Shown piece after piece: positions 49,279 through 59,043 of a stretch of DNA of 64,000 nt (position 1 is the first letter of the stretch; every line of letters starts with the position of its first letter). The translations under genes and the position numbers were made by a program. The stretch is taken from assembly GCA_943788425.1 (NCBI GenBank), contig CALSQF010000006.1:124001-188000 (forward strand), in the 5' to 3' direction. Origin of the DNA: an uncultured Planktomarina sp. GTDB taxonomy: Bacteria; Pseudomonadota; Alphaproteobacteria; Rhodobacterales; Rhodobacteraceae. The notes below the pieces were generated by a model. It was not told the origin of the DNA and ran no database searches. It worked only from the letters and a program-made list of their open reading frames with translations.

Positions 49279-49428
49279 GTTATTTACTCCACATGTGTTG
49301 AGGGTGCTTACAAAGAAACTCGACAAGACACAAATCAAACACGCGTGATTTGCAGCATTTGTCTTAATATTGGGTTTGATTAGCAACGCATTGCCGCTAT
49401 GTACGCTGCACAGCATTGAGGGATTAAC

Positions 49429-49950
49429 ATGATTTATCGGGTCGTTCTAGCGATTGGCTTGCTTCTAATGACGGCATGTACACAGGGAACCGGCTCCAAT
49501 ACCGGGCCCGGAGATCGCCCGTTACGTCCGATATATGTCATCAAACCCTCGGATGCAGCGCGTATACAATATAGCATTTTAGATGGTATAAACAGCCTTC
49601 GGCGCGCAGGTGGCCTGCAAACCTTGATCTTCAATGCCAAGCTCAATGCCGCTGCCGCCACACATGCGCGCGATATGGCGGTGCAAAACCGCGCCTGGCA
49701 TTTTGGCTCGGATGGTTCCTCTCCGCTCGACCGTATGGAGCGCGTCGGATACGAAGGAACGCTTCTGGGCGAAAATATTTCCGAAACCTTTGAGACTGAA
49801 CTCGAGACTCTCGCAGCCTGGATGGACACCCCGGCCACGCGGACAATCATCCTCGCGCCAGACGCGCAGGAAATGGGTTTTAGCTGGTATCAAGAACCAG
49901 GTGGCAAAATTTGGTGGACTTTGGTCACCGGCATAGAAGCGCCGATTTAG
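49429..49950 (+). CDS. CAP-domain (SCP/PR1-like) lipoprotein
   Basis: A 173-residue predicted lipoprotein: the leader MIYRVVLAIGLLLMTAC gives a lipobox LMTAC with Cys 17. The CAP domain follows with LNAAAATHARDMAVQNRAWHFGSDGSSPLDRM, GENI and FSWYQEPGGKIWWTLVTG (in parts). Bacterial CAP proteins are of unknown function; some are linked to cell-wall or spore processes. It is flanked on both sides by L,D-transpeptidase genes, which suggests an envelope role. Confidence 0.85.
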   Translation: MIYRVVLAIGLLLMTACTQGTGSNTGPGDRPLRPIYVIKPSDAARIQYSILDGINSLRRAGGLQTLIFNAKLNAAAATHARDMAVQNRAWHFGSDGSSPLDRMERVGYEGTLLGENISETFETELETLAAWMDTPATRTIILAPDAQEMGFSWYQEPGGKIWWTLVTGIEAPI

Positions 49951-49998
49951 AACATAACGCGCGACCCTGCGATGCAAATTGCACGCCCCAGACGGACG

Positions 49999-50493
49999 CT
50001 AGGGAAAAATCCAAATTGGTGTGCCAATATCAACCATCGCATAAATTTCTTCAATTTCACGGTTACTCACAGCCACACAACCCCAAGTCCAATCTTTGAA
50101 AAAGAAGCGATAGGAGCGGGGCGTTCCGTGTATAAAGATATCACCACCCGGACTTCGCGTTCCAGCAGCCCGTCGATCAGCCGCGTTGGGATAAGATATG
50201 CCTACAGATAGGTGAAATTGGCTGTTAGGGTTTTTGCGATCAATGACATATTGCCCCTCTGGGGTTTTTCCATCGCCTTCAAATTGCTTATGACCAATGG
50301 GGGCAAAGCCCAATTTAAAGTCATATTCTTTGATAACCGTATTCCCTTGGAACAGGAACATGCGGCGGTCCGCCTTGTATAAAACCAAAGCCGTCGCTTT
50401 CGGAAGATCGGTCCGCACAATGGGCTTGGGATCGGAACAGGCGGCCAATACCAACGCGGTGCACAACATCGCGACGATTTTAAAAACTCTCAT
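49999..50493 (-). CDS. L,D-transpeptidase family lipoprotein (YafK/ErfK-like)
   Basis: A 164-residue predicted lipoprotein (MRVFKIVAMLCTALVLAAC, lipobox LAAC, Cys 19). The YkuD domain has LVLYKADRRMFLFQG, EGDGKTPEGQYVIDRKNPNS and IHGTPRS followed by DWTWGCVAVSNREIEEIY, with the nucleophile Cys. Many relatives read DWTDGCIAV; the Trp in place of Asp is unusual. ATG 50493 was chosen because it gives the lipobox; an upstream extension is charged. It ends the minus-strand run beginning at hslO. Confidence 0.88.
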   Translation of the reverse strand: MRVFKIVAMLCTALVLAACSDPKPIVRTDLPKATALVLYKADRRMFLFQGNTVIKEYDFKLGFAPIGHKQFEGDGKTPEGQYVIDRKNPNSQFHLSVGISYPNAADRRAAGTRSPGGDIFIHGTPRSYRFFFKDWTWGCVAVSNREIEEIYAMVDIGTPIWIFP

Positions 50494-50551
50494 TGCACTC
50501 ACCCCAACTACCTTGCCAATCTCTACCTTAGGATCACTAAAATACAACTCA

Positions 50552-51235
50552 TCAATTTTGAGCCATGCGTTCCTCAATCGCCTTAAGTTGGGCCAAGACC
50601 CCGTCACGATAGGTATCTGTTTTTTGATCTGCTTTTTCAGAATAGGCATCCTGCATAGAGTTTACAATCAAACCCACTATCAGGTTCACCACAGCAAAAG
50701 TCGTCACCATGATAAAGGGTACGAAAAACGCCCAAGCATAGGGGTATACTTCCATCACCAGGCGCACGATTCCCATCGACCAACTTTCCAATGTCATGAT
50801 CTGAAGTAAAGAATAGGCCGACTGCGCAAGCGAGCCAAACCACTGCAGAAAATCAGCGCTAGAGAGTTGTGTCGAAATCACCGGCCCAATGTAAAAAATA
50901 ATCCCCATCAACAAAAAGACGGACGCCATACCCGGCAAGGCGGTGATGAAGCCCTCAACCACCCGGCGCAAGCGCGGTGCCACTGAAACCACGCGCAAAA
51001 TCAAAGATATTCCACCCATCGCGGAAAAACCTCAAGCGGGAAACCAACAGCTTCAGAACCAGCTCCACCACAAATATTGCCAAACAAATGAGATCCAAAA
51101 CTCCAATAAGCATGCCAGCCTTCGCCATGGCCATGTCAGACGTCTCTAACTCAAGAATGACCGCATTAAACAAATGACAGCAGTAATAAATTTACGGACT
51201 CGCGCTGGCTCGAGGGTTGTTTGAAGAGATGTCAT
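50552..51235 (-). pseudogene. Bacterial voltage-gated sodium channel (NavBac type), broken by two lesions
   Basis: The ATG at 51235 opens MTSLQTTLEPARVRKFITAV, but near 51175 a one-base loss shifts the frame: the true continuation FNAVILELETSD is in another frame. That frame runs through S2-S3 (LICLAIFVVELVLKLL, FFRDGWNIFDF) to about 51015. There the sequence jumps, again out of frame, to LILRVVSVAPRLRRVVEGF, so some 25 residues covering most of the S4 voltage sensor are missing. The pore with selectivity filter TLESWSM and S6 are intact. Intact relatives run to about 260-270 residues. It lies seven bases after an RNA methyltransferase gene. Confidence 0.87.
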
Positions 51236-51241
51236 CAGATT

Positions 51242-52456
51242 TTAAACCTTGCTGAAATGAGCAACAATCTCGATATGTGGCGACCATCTAAATTGATCAA
51301 CCACTTCAATCCATTTTAGCGAATAACCGCCGTTACACAGCAAGGCCGCATCCCGCGCGAAACTGACGGGATTGCACGACACCATAGCAATATCGCGCAG
51401 ATCGCTTCGTGCCAATTGCCCCACTTGCTGCTCTGCACCCGCGCGGGGCGGATCGATTATGGCGGCGTTGAACGGTTTGAGATCCGTGTGGTCAATAGGA
51501 TTGCGAAACAAATCACGGGTGGACGTTGTTACAGTCTTGATCCCCTGTGTGTGCCGTACGCCATGGGCCAAAGCCTCAAGCAGCGCGGCATCGTTTTCAA
51601 AACACTGCAGCGTCGCCACATCCGCCAATGGCAATCCCAATGTGCCAGCGCCAGAGAACAAATCAATGATCCGATCCGCCCCCGCCAATGCTCGCGCTAC
51701 CGCGGCTTGAAGCGCACGCTCGCCCGCCTCAGTGGCTTGTGTAAACGCCCTGGGTGGTGGAGTGATTTTCACCTTTCCAAAAGTCATTTGTGGCGCCTGA
51801 TGCTGGCAAATGATTTCATGTCCCACGGACAACCTCGCAAGCCCATTGGATCCAGCCCATTGGGCAAATGGACCAAAATCAGTGTCCGCAAGGTGACCCA
51901 ATCCCTCGACAGATACATCAACCCCGCGTTCTGACGCCAATACCCATAAATCAAGCTGGCCTTTGCGAGACCCAAATAGCGCCGTAAATTGCTCAAGCGC
52001 CGGTATGATGTTCAAAATCTCAGGAACCAGAACCCGGCAGGGCTCAATCGGCTGAATCGTGTCGCTGGCCTTGCCGAAGAATCCCACGGTGGCACCCTTC
52101 TTCATGCGCCGGCCTGTGAGTTTGGCGCGGCGACGGGAGTTTTCTGGCGACGTGTGAATCGCTTGGACTTTCGCTGTAATTCCCTGCGCCGCCAAGGCCC
52201 GCACGACAACCTCTTGTTTCCACAGCGCCACAAAATCAGGGTGTGCATGATGTAAGGCGCAGCCACCACAACGCTTGAATGCGCTGCACCGAGGAGTAAT
52301 GCGGTGCTCGGAGGGCGTGACAATTCGTGTATCGTGCAACCGATCACCCAGCAGATCCCCAGAAACCACCTCACCCGGCAACGCACGATCAACAAAAATC
52401 GGTCCTGCGGCCAAACCATCGCCCAGGTGCCCTAAACGTTCGATTGTGAGTTCCAT
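51242..52456 (-). CDS. Class I SAM-dependent RNA uridine methyltransferase (TrmA/RlmD family)
   Basis: A 404-residue m5U-type methyltransferase. An N-terminal TRAM-like domain (MELTIERLGHLGDGLA) is followed by FeS-cluster cysteines in RCSAFKRCGGCALHH, SAM motif DLFSGAGTLGLPLAD near residue 275, IDPPRAGAEQQ, and the catalytic cysteine in MVSCNPVSFARDAA near 360. The target (23S U747 or U1939, or tRNA U54) cannot be told from sequence. ATG 52456 shares its first base with the end of the upstream exporter gene stop. Confidence 0.88.
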   Translation of the reverse strand: MELTIERLGHLGDGLAAGPIFVDRALPGEVVSGDLLGDRLHDTRIVTPSEHRITPRCSAFKRCGGCALHHAHPDFVALWKQEVVVRALAAQGITAKVQAIHTSPENSRRRAKLTGRRMKKGATVGFFGKASDTIQPIEPCRVLVPEILNIIPALEQFTALFGSRKGQLDLWVLASERGVDVSVEGLGHLADTDFGPFAQWAGSNGLARLSVGHEIICQHQAPQMTFGKVKITPPPRAFTQATEAGERALQAAVARALAGADRIIDLFSGAGTLGLPLADVATLQCFENDAALLEALAHGVRHTQGIKTVTTSTRDLFRNPIDHTDLKPFNAAIIDPPRAGAEQQVGQLARSDLRDIAMVSCNPVSFARDAALLCNGGYSLKWIEVVDQFRWSPHIEIVAHFSKV

Positions 52457-54294
52457 TAGGTCTCTTCCATTGCCAAAAAGCCACCAGATTGGTGCTTCCA
52501 AAATCCAGCATAGGCCCCATTGGCTTCTAACAGGCTGGCATGAGTTCCCTCTTCTACAATGCGGCCTTCGTCAAGCACCACAATGCGATCCATACGCGCA
52601 ATGGTTGAAAGGCGGTGTGCAATTGCAATCACAGTCTTGCCACTCATCACACGATAAAGTGTTTCCAAAATCTCTGACTCCACCGCACTGTCCAGTGCTG
52701 AGGTGGCCTCATCTAGCACCAAAATTGGCGCATCTTTTAAAATCACCCGCGCCAAAGCAACCCGCTGCCTTTGACCGCCTGAGAGTTTCACACCCCGCTC
52801 ACCGACCCGCGCATCATAGCCTTTACACCCTTCAAGATCTTCCAGCTGCAAAATAAAGTCATGCGCTTCTGCTTTTTTCGCAGCTTCAATCATATCTTGC
52901 TCAGTCGCATCGGGCTTGCCGTAAAGAATATTGTCCCGCACAGAGCGATGCAGCAATGAGCTGTCTTGCTGCACCACACCAATTTGCGCCCGCAAACTGT
53001 TCTGTGTGACCTCAGAAATATTTTGCCCATCAAAATATATGGCCCCGGATTCCACATCATAAAACCGCAGCAGTAGCTTGATGAAGGTTGATTTGCCTGC
53101 ACCGCTAGCCCCAACCAATCCCAGACTCTCACCTGCTTTAATTTCAAGTGAAACATCCTCAAGCCCACCCATGTCCTTGCCATAGCGATGGGTGAGATTG
53201 GCAACGGATATATGCGCTGCTTTCATCTGCAACTCCCGAGCGCCCGGAGCATCAACCAGCTCAATCGGAGCAGAAATTGTCTCCATCCCCTCGCGGATAA
53301 CCCCCATTTCTCTGAAAAGAGTGGTCAATGCCCACATGATCCAATGAGACATGCCGCTCATCCGTAAGGTAAGCGCTGCACCAGCGGCAACCAAGCCCAC
53401 ATCTGCGCTGCCGATGCTCCAGAGGTAGACACCCCAACCCACAACGCTAACAACCAAAAAACCGTCCAACAGAATTAAACCAAATTCCATGGTCGTATAA
53501 AGCCGCATTTCCTTTTGAAAGGTCACCCGCGCCTCCTCAATCGCCTCGACTCCATAGGTCAGCTCTTGATCGTTCTGTGAGAACATTTTGACCGCATGAA
53601 TATTGGTATAGCTGTCCACCACACGACCCGTCACGGCACTGCGCGCGTTCGACGCCGCCGCCGATGCCGGGCTAACGCGCCGCACGGTCCAGACGACCAA
53701 AGCGAAATACAGCCCCGTCCATATCGCAAGTGGGATCATTAAACGAGGGTCAGACTCTCCCAATAGGAAAAAGGCCCCGATTAAATAGACAAACGAATAG
53801 GTGACCGCGTCAATCAGCTGATAAACAAATTCGCCTGTCGCAGGCGGGGTTTGCATAATTCGATTTGCAATGCGTCCAGCGAAATCATTTTCAAACCAGC
53901 CGACAGACTGCCCCAGCACATGACGATGCGCGCGGTAACGCACCAAGGTGCCCACATTTGGCAAAATTGTATTGTTAAGCAAAAGGGTTGAAAGCGTCTC
54001 AATCAAAGGTCGAATCAAGAGGATAAACCCGGTGACCACAGAAAGCTCTACCCAATGATTGCCCCAAAATTCAGACGGCTTTGCCTCAGTCATCAGCACA
54101 ACCAGACGCCCGAAATACCAGATCAGAAAAATCTGGACCGTCGCAACAAGCGACTGGAAAAAAATGGAAAAGCCAAATATCTTTTTGAACGGTCGCAGAT
54201 AGTCACGCAAAAAGAGCAAAAGCGCGCGCGATGGGCGATTGCTGACTGGGTAAGGTTGATAGGGATCAACCAATTTCTCAAAAAATCTAAACAT
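52456..54294 (-). CDS. ABC exporter, fused permease and ATPase
   Basis: A 612-residue half-transporter that would work as a homodimer. Six TM segments lie in residues 50-330; the nucleotide-binding domain has Walker A LVGASGAGKSTFIKLLL near 405, Q-loop VVQQDSSLLHRSV, signature KLSGGQRQRVALARVI and Walker B ILVLDEATSALD. The MsbA/Atm1-like architecture suggests export of lipids, peptides or drugs, but no substrate is evident. I chose ATG 54294 (MFRFFEKLVDPYQPYP) because this start is shared by Roseobacter relatives; an in-frame TTG at 54360 is less likely. Confidence 0.88.
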   Translation of the reverse strand: MFRFFEKLVDPYQPYPVSNRPSRALLLFLRDYLRPFKKIFGFSIFFQSLVATVQIFLIWYFGRLVVLMTEAKPSEFWGNHWVELSVVTGFILLIRPLIETLSTLLLNNTILPNVGTLVRYRAHRHVLGQSVGWFENDFAGRIANRIMQTPPATGEFVYQLIDAVTYSFVYLIGAFFLLGESDPRLMIPLAIWTGLYFALVVWTVRRVSPASAAASNARSAVTGRVVDSYTNIHAVKMFSQNDQELTYGVEAIEEARVTFQKEMRLYTTMEFGLILLDGFLVVSVVGWGVYLWSIGSADVGLVAAGAALTLRMSGMSHWIMWALTTLFREMGVIREGMETISAPIELVDAPGARELQMKAAHISVANLTHRYGKDMGGLEDVSLEIKAGESLGLVGASGAGKSTFIKLLLRFYDVESGAIYFDGQNISEVTQNSLRAQIGVVQQDSSLLHRSVRDNILYGKPDATEQDMIEAAKKAEAHDFILQLEDLEGCKGYDARVGERGVKLSGGQRQRVALARVILKDAPILVLDEATSALDSAVESEILETLYRVMSGKTVIAIAHRLSTIARMDRIVVLDEGRIVEEGTHASLLEANGAYAGFWKHQSGGFLAMEET

Positions 54295-54372
54295 AGCCGC
54301 ACAGAATACTGTGGCTATAAATTTTTGCAAATGAAATAATATAGTTATAGGAGCCCTCAAATTCAGAGCATT

Positions 54373-55533
54373 TCACACAAGATCGTCTAAATACGCCAAA
54401 ATCTCATCTTTGGTCATATGCATATCCCGCGCAATCCAAATGTCTTGCGCGCGCCGCAAAGCAACCCCGAGCGCTGGACCTTGATGCCTTGGCATTAAAT
54501 CGGCAGCTGAAACGGGGCAAACAGACTGAGCGCCGCGGCGCACCGCCTCTTGCTCCGCCTCTGTAACCCGATGCTCTGTCCAAGCCGCGCGCAGAAGCCA
54601 CGACGACCAGCCCTGCTCCGCGCCCAGCGCATATCCATGCGCCAAAGCTTTTGACGTATTTTGCCCGTGAAACCGCAGCGCCTCAACCTGGCGCGCCTGT
54701 GAATTTGACAGCCGTAAACTCTCTTGAACCGCCTCACCACCAAGACAAGCCAGGCGTTGCAGCGCATCCGGGGCAAGCCCCTGCTCTAGCTCCACCAAAA
54801 GCGGAACCGGGCGCGCCGAAGCGCCAGGCAGCACGCGCCCCAAGATACCGGCAGCCTCCATTACCGCCAGCGCCGGGGCCGGGTCGGTGGCAGCCAATAA
54901 CTTGAGCACCTCCGCACCGATCCGTTCTTTTGAAATTCGGTCCAAGCCCGATTGCAAAGCCGCACAGGCGGCAAGTGCCTCAGCATCAACGCCCTCGAGG
55001 GGATCGCCATACCACGCCCAAAACCGAAAGAACCGCAAGATCCGCAAATAATCTTCCACAATGCGGGCCTGCGGCTCCCCAATAAAGCGTAAGCGACCTG
55101 CTTGGACATCGGCAAGCCCCTCCAATGGGTCGATCACCTGACCAGAAGCCTCTGCATAAAGAGCATTCATCGTAAAATCGCGGCGTGCAGCATCGTCCTC
55201 CAGCGATGTTCCAAACACAACCTCAGCATGCCGACCATCAGTCGTTATATCTTTGCGAAAGGTGGTAATTTCATAGGATTTTCCACCAAGCAAAAACGTC
55301 AATGTCCCATGATCTGCTCCAGTGTCGACAACCCTTATTCCATGGGTTTGAGCAATCGGCCACATCTGATCTGGCGTGGCATCAGTGGACAAATCAATAT
55401 CCGTCGCCGCAACGCCCATCACCGCATTGCGAATACAGCCGCCCACATACAATAGCCGCGCGCCAGACTCCTCAAAAGCCGCAAAAAGCGGTGCGAGTGT
55501 CTGGATGTCAAGCGTGGTGGGATCAATCTTCAT
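54373..55533 (-). CDS. cca: CCA tRNA nucleotidyltransferase / poly(A) polymerase family
   Basis: A 386-residue class II nucleotidyltransferase. The N-terminal catalytic core has LLYVGGCIRNAVMGVAATDIDLSTDATPDQM (in parts, DID metal residues near 50), TFRKDITTDGRHAEV and DAARRDFTMNALYAE, then DYLRILRFFRFWAWYG and RISKERIGAEVLKLL. This adds or repairs the CCA end of tRNAs; a poly(A) polymerase role is the family alternative, less likely in this clade. It overlaps nudL by four bases. Confidence 0.92.
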   Translation of the reverse strand: MKIDPTTLDIQTLAPLFAAFEESGARLLYVGGCIRNAVMGVAATDIDLSTDATPDQMWPIAQTHGIRVVDTGADHGTLTFLLGGKSYEITTFRKDITTDGRHAEVVFGTSLEDDAARRDFTMNALYAEASGQVIDPLEGLADVQAGRLRFIGEPQARIVEDYLRILRFFRFWAWYGDPLEGVDAEALAACAALQSGLDRISKERIGAEVLKLLAATDPAPALAVMEAAGILGRVLPGASARPVPLLVELEQGLAPDALQRLACLGGEAVQESLRLSNSQARQVEALRFHGQNTSKALAHGYALGAEQGWSSWLLRAAWTEHRVTEAEQEAVRRGAQSVCPVSAADLMPRHQGPALGVALRRAQDIWIARDMHMTKDEILAYLDDLV

Positions 55534-56126
55534 AGCGGACTCATCTGATCGGCCAGGCCACGCAATATCCGCGCGGTCGCGCCCCAAATGTAATAGGGCC
55601 CATAAGGGACACAATAATAAGAGCGCTTCTGTCCGCGCCAGATCCGCGATTGAATTTGAAAATTCTGCGCCATTACCACATGAGACAAGGGCACTTCGAA
55701 CACCTCAGCCACCTCGCCGGGATCCGCCCTGACGACCCAGGGCGCGTTGATCCAACCGATGGTTGGAATCACATTGAACCCCGTCACCGTTTCATGCGCT
55801 GGTAATTGTCCCAAGATTTGTACCAAGGATGGATTAAGCCCGGTCTCCTCATGAGCCTCGCGCAACGCTGTGGCGGAAATATCCACATCGCCCACGTCAC
55901 GCTTACCGCCAGGGAAGGCGATCTGCCCGGGATGAGAGGACAAATGCGCGGCGCGTTTGGTTAGAACCACATGAACGCCAGAGGCGCGTTCAATCAAGGG
56001 CACCAAAACACCCGCCTCTTTCTTTGCTGGTCCGGGCGATTCCGCCCCCGGATTAAGATCAAAATCCGAGGAAGCGCCACCCGGCCGCGCCAGAGCACGG
56101 AGAATATCAGCTTGCTGCGGAATCAT
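55530..56126 (-). CDS. CoA pyrophosphatase-like Nudix hydrolase
   Basis: A 198-residue Nudix protein with the CoA-specific pattern VVLTKRAAHLSSHPGQIAFPGG (in parts) directly before the Nudix box (GGKRDVGDVDISATALREAHEETGL in parts), around residues 70-110. NudL-type enzymes cut CoA to 3',5'-ADP and phosphopantetheine. The start at ATG 56126 overlaps the hslO stop region by 20 bases. With hslO and cca it forms a compact minus-strand operon. Confidence 0.9.
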   Translation of the reverse strand: MIPQQADILRALARPGGASSDFDLNPGAESPGPAKKEAGVLVPLIERASGVHVVLTKRAAHLSSHPGQIAFPGGKRDVGDVDISATALREAHEETGLNPSLVQILGQLPAHETVTGFNVIPTIGWINAPWVVRADPGEVAEVFEVPLSHVVMAQNFQIQSRIWRGQKRSYYCVPYGPYYIWGATARILRGLADQMSPL

Positions 56127-57117
56127 TTTCAACGGGAGCTTTGGCCTCAAACCCAAGTGTATCGGGATCAAAGCTGTAATGCGCACCGCAAAACTGACAA
56201 TCGGCGGTGACTTCATTGTTATCTGTGGTCATATGCGTAATGTCTTTGGCTGAATAAATCGACAGGCTTTGGCGCACACGATCAGATGAACAGGTGCAAC
56301 CAAAGGTCACCGGTTGCGTGCCATAGACCCGCGGTTGCTCTTCATGAAACAATCTCAGCAGCAATTGCGTCGGCTCAATGGATGGCCCGACCAGTTCAAG
56401 CTGGTCCACGGTGTCGAGCAAAATATTCACCCGATTCCAATTTTCACTCCCCTCGGCATCCAAAATATCCACCGCCGAAAGTAGACCGTCTTCGCCCTGT
56501 GGCTCTCCTGAGATCACATGCGAGCCTACCCCCGGCATATGTTGCAGCATCACGCCGCCGGCCCGCCAGCCATCCGTGCCATCCGCCTCCTGTGAGTACC
56601 CAAATGCCAAAGCAAAACGAGTCGGTATTTGTTCAGATTGTGCAAAATATGCCTCAGCGCAGGCCGAAAGAGAGGCGCCAGAAATCGGCGTGATTCCTTG
56701 ATAGGGCTGCATATCCTGCCCCTGATCAATCAATATGGCAAAATACCCACTGCCGATTTGTTCAAAGCCCGGTGCTTCTGTTTTCAGAATTTCATCATCA
56801 TAGCTTGCATAGGCCCGGATACGCGCAGGCGCGCCGTCTTCTGTTGGGCCATAGTAGTCAGTGGCAATCAAGCGCAACGCTCCACTGCCGCGCACTTGAA
56901 GCGAGAGCTTCCAACGCAACTTAATGCTTTCACCTATCAATGCTGTGAGCAAAGCCATCTCTGCTACAAGCGCTTCCACCACAGACGGATAATCATGCTG
57001 CGCAAGCACCTGATCCAACACTCCGTCGAGCCGCGCTACACGGCCACGAATATCGGAGGCGTCCAGTTGAAACGGCAAAACCGTATCATCCCAACTTATT
57101 TTTGCAGTTTGCGTCAT
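56107..57117 (-). CDS. hslO: Redox-regulated chaperone Hsp33
   Basis: Hsp33 becomes an active holdase when its zinc-bound cysteines are oxidised. The 336-residue protein begins DDTVLPFQLDASDIRGRVARL, has ALIGESIKLRWKLSLQ and GALRLIATDYYG, and ends with the redox switch: FGCTCSSDRV near residue 268 and ADCQFCGAHYSFD near 312 (CxC and CxxC). ATG 57117 was chosen over a 49-codon-longer reading that overlaps the divergent Nudix gene. Head of the hslO-nudL-cca run. Confidence 0.94.
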   Translation of the reverse strand: MTQTAKISWDDTVLPFQLDASDIRGRVARLDGVLDQVLAQHDYPSVVEALVAEMALLTALIGESIKLRWKLSLQVRGSGALRLIATDYYGPTEDGAPARIRAYASYDDEILKTEAPGFEQIGSGYFAILIDQGQDMQPYQGITPISGASLSACAEAYFAQSEQIPTRFALAFGYSQEADGTDGWRAGGVMLQHMPGVGSHVISGEPQGEDGLLSAVDILDAEGSENWNRVNILLDTVDQLELVGPSIEPTQLLLRLFHEEQPRVYGTQPVTFGCTCSSDRVRQSLSIYSAKDITHMTTDNNEVTADCQFCGAHYSFDPDTLGFEAKAPVENDSAAS

Positions 57118-57197
57118 GATATCTTTCCATAGGTTGGCCTTGCCATAAACTGTCCATATAAGCGCGTCTAGGCTGACACCAAATTTTGGAGATACGA

Positions 57198-57650
57198 TTG
57201 CTACGTTTTGGCACCAGACCAGATCCCCATCAACACTACGCGCGGCGCCCCGGCGTCTATGCAATTCTGCCGTATCAAGGCGAGCTTTTAGCCACCTATC
57301 AAGGGGGGAAAAATCAAGAATATCAATTGCCTGGCGGTGGTGTGGATCCGGGCGAGTCGCCCCTACAGGCGTTGCATCGAGAGGTGTTTGAAGAGACCGG
57401 TTGGTGCATTGCGCAGCCTCACGTGTTTTTTCGCTTTAAAACCTTTTGCTTTATGCCGGACTACGATCTTTGGGCCGAGAAGGTTTGCACCATCTATGTC
57501 GCACGCCCTGTGTACCGCAAATCGGCCCCCACGGAGCCAGATCATCATTCAGTGATCTTGCCGATCGAGGCGGCCGTGAGCCATTTGGCCAGCGACGGCG
57601 ATCGCCAGGCTGTCGCACAATTTTTCGACGCGATCTCATCCAGGGTTTAG
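57198..57650 (+). CDS. Nudix hydrolase of unknown substrate
   Basis: A 150-residue Nudix protein with LPGGGVDPGESPLQALHREVFEETGW (in parts; GGGVDPGES then REVFEETGW) at about residues 45-70. The start is a TTG at 57198: GGAG at 57188-57191 is six bases before it, and MLRFGTRPDPHQHYARRPGVYAIL is the natural N-terminus; an alternative TTG at 57186 lies over the ribosome site itself. Substrate unknown. Its stop overlaps the convergent ilvA stop by four bases. Confidence 0.85.
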   Translation: MLRFGTRPDPHQHYARRPGVYAILPYQGELLATYQGGKNQEYQLPGGGVDPGESPLQALHREVFEETGWCIAQPHVFFRFKTFCFMPDYDLWAEKVCTIYVARPVYRKSAPTEPDHHSVILPIEAAVSHLASDGDRQAVAQFFDAISSRV

Positions 57651-58882
57651 ATAATCAAGTCCACCATCGCCTCATCTCCGGTGATGTCGCGGATTGACAT
57701 TCCAGCCGTCTCGAGCCGCTGAGACAGAAGCGCAAAATTTTCTGGATTTGAGGTTTCTATTCCGAGTAAAACAGTTCCAAAGTTACGCGCTGATTTTTTG
57801 AGATATTCAAAACGCGCAATGTCATCATCTGGCCCTAAGAGCGCCAGAAAATCCTTCAGCGCTCCAGGTCGTTGCGGCAGGCGCAAGATAAAATATTTCT
57901 TTAGGCCGGCATAGCGCTGGGCCCGCTCTTTCACCTCGGGCAATCTTTCAAAATCGAAATTGCCCCCCGAAGATACACAGACAACCGTTTTGCCTTTGAT
58001 CTGCTCTTTTAAGTCCTTCAAAGCATCCAAAGCCAAAGCCCCCGCAGGCTCCAAAACAATGCCTTCTGTATTCAGCATGTCCAATATTGTGGTGCAAATG
58101 CGATCTTCAGGGATATCCAAAACATGATCTGCATCAATCCCTTTTAGTTCGGCAAAGGTATTCACGCCCATCATTGCCACCGCCGCCCCGTCTACAAATG
58201 TATCCACCTGCACAAGCGCGACGGGGGCGCCGGCTTGAACCGCTGCTGCCAGACTTTTGCCGCCAGAGGGCTCCACATAAAAAATTTCAGTCTCAGGCGC
58301 GCGCTCTGACAACAAACGCCGCGCAGAAGAAGACAGGCCGCCCCCGCCGACTGGCACCACAAAAACATCTGGGGGACCGTCCAGCTGTTCGAGCATCTCA
58401 TAGGTGACGGTCGCCTGCCCCTCGATGACATCCAGATCATCAAAAGGCGACAAAAAATGCCCACCAACATCCTGACAATAAGCTTGGCTCGCGCGGAGCG
58501 TGTCATCAAAATAATCCCCTACCAATTGCACCTCCACCCAATCACCCCCAAACAGTCGGGTTTTGCGGATTTTCTGTTCTGGTGTGGTGACAGGCATAAA
58601 AATCACGCCTTTTTTCTGCAGATGCCTACACACATAAGCGACACCTTGCGCATGATTGCCAGCGCTGGCACAGACAAACACATCTTTATCCGCCTGTTTG
58701 CCCATGGCATTAAATGCACCGCGCAATTTATAAGAACGCACCGGCGATAGATCTTCACGCTTCAACCAAATATCCGCATCATACACATTCGAAAGATGAT
58801 CGTTGCGCTGCAGGGGAGTTGCAAGAAACAACTGGCGCATGCGTTTGGTGGCCTCAGCGGCTTGGATGCTAAAATCTGTCAT
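57647..58882 (-). CDS. ilvA: Threonine ammonia-lyase (threonine deaminase)
   Basis: IlvA makes 2-oxobutanoate from threonine, the first step to isoleucine. The 411-residue PLP enzyme has the Schiff-base lysine in [13 protein letters not shown] near residue 54, [18 protein letters not shown] near 71, the phosphate loop [10 protein letters not shown] near 177 and [13 protein letters not shown] near 300. It ends with a single C-terminal ACT-like regulatory domain (about 325-411). The single domain is shorter than E. coli IlvA, as in many alphaproteobacteria. Divergent from argG. Confidence 0.93.
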   Translation of the reverse strand: MTDFSIQAAEATKRMRQLFLATPLQRNDHLSNVYDADIWLKREDLSPVRSYKLRGAFNAMGKQADKDVFVCASAGNHAQGVAYVCRHLQKKGVIFMPVTTPEQKIRKTRLFGGDWVEVQLVGDYFDDTLRASQAYCQDVGGHFLSPFDDLDVIEGQATVTYEMLEQLDGPPDVFVVPVGGGGLSSSARRLLSERAPETEIFYVEPSGGKSLAAAVQAGAPVALVQVDTFVDGAAVAMMGVNTFAELKGIDADHVLDIPEDRICTTILDMLNTEGIVLEPAGALALDALKDLKEQIKGKTVVCVSSGGNFDFERLPEVKERAQRYAGLKKYFILRLPQRPGALKDFLALLGPDDDIARFEYLKKSARNFGTVLLGIETSNPENFALLSQRLETAGMSIRDITGDEAMVDLII

Positions 58883-59043
58883 GGGAGATTAGTGGCTCAA
58901 ACTGTGAAATTGCGCAAGCAATCAAGCCATCGGGAGATTATGCCACGGGCTTTACAAAATTGCGGCTCACCAACTTGCCGCGCAAACAAAAACCATATAC
59001 TTCCGCGCCGACCACGCTGTGTCACATTTGGATTGGAAAACGC

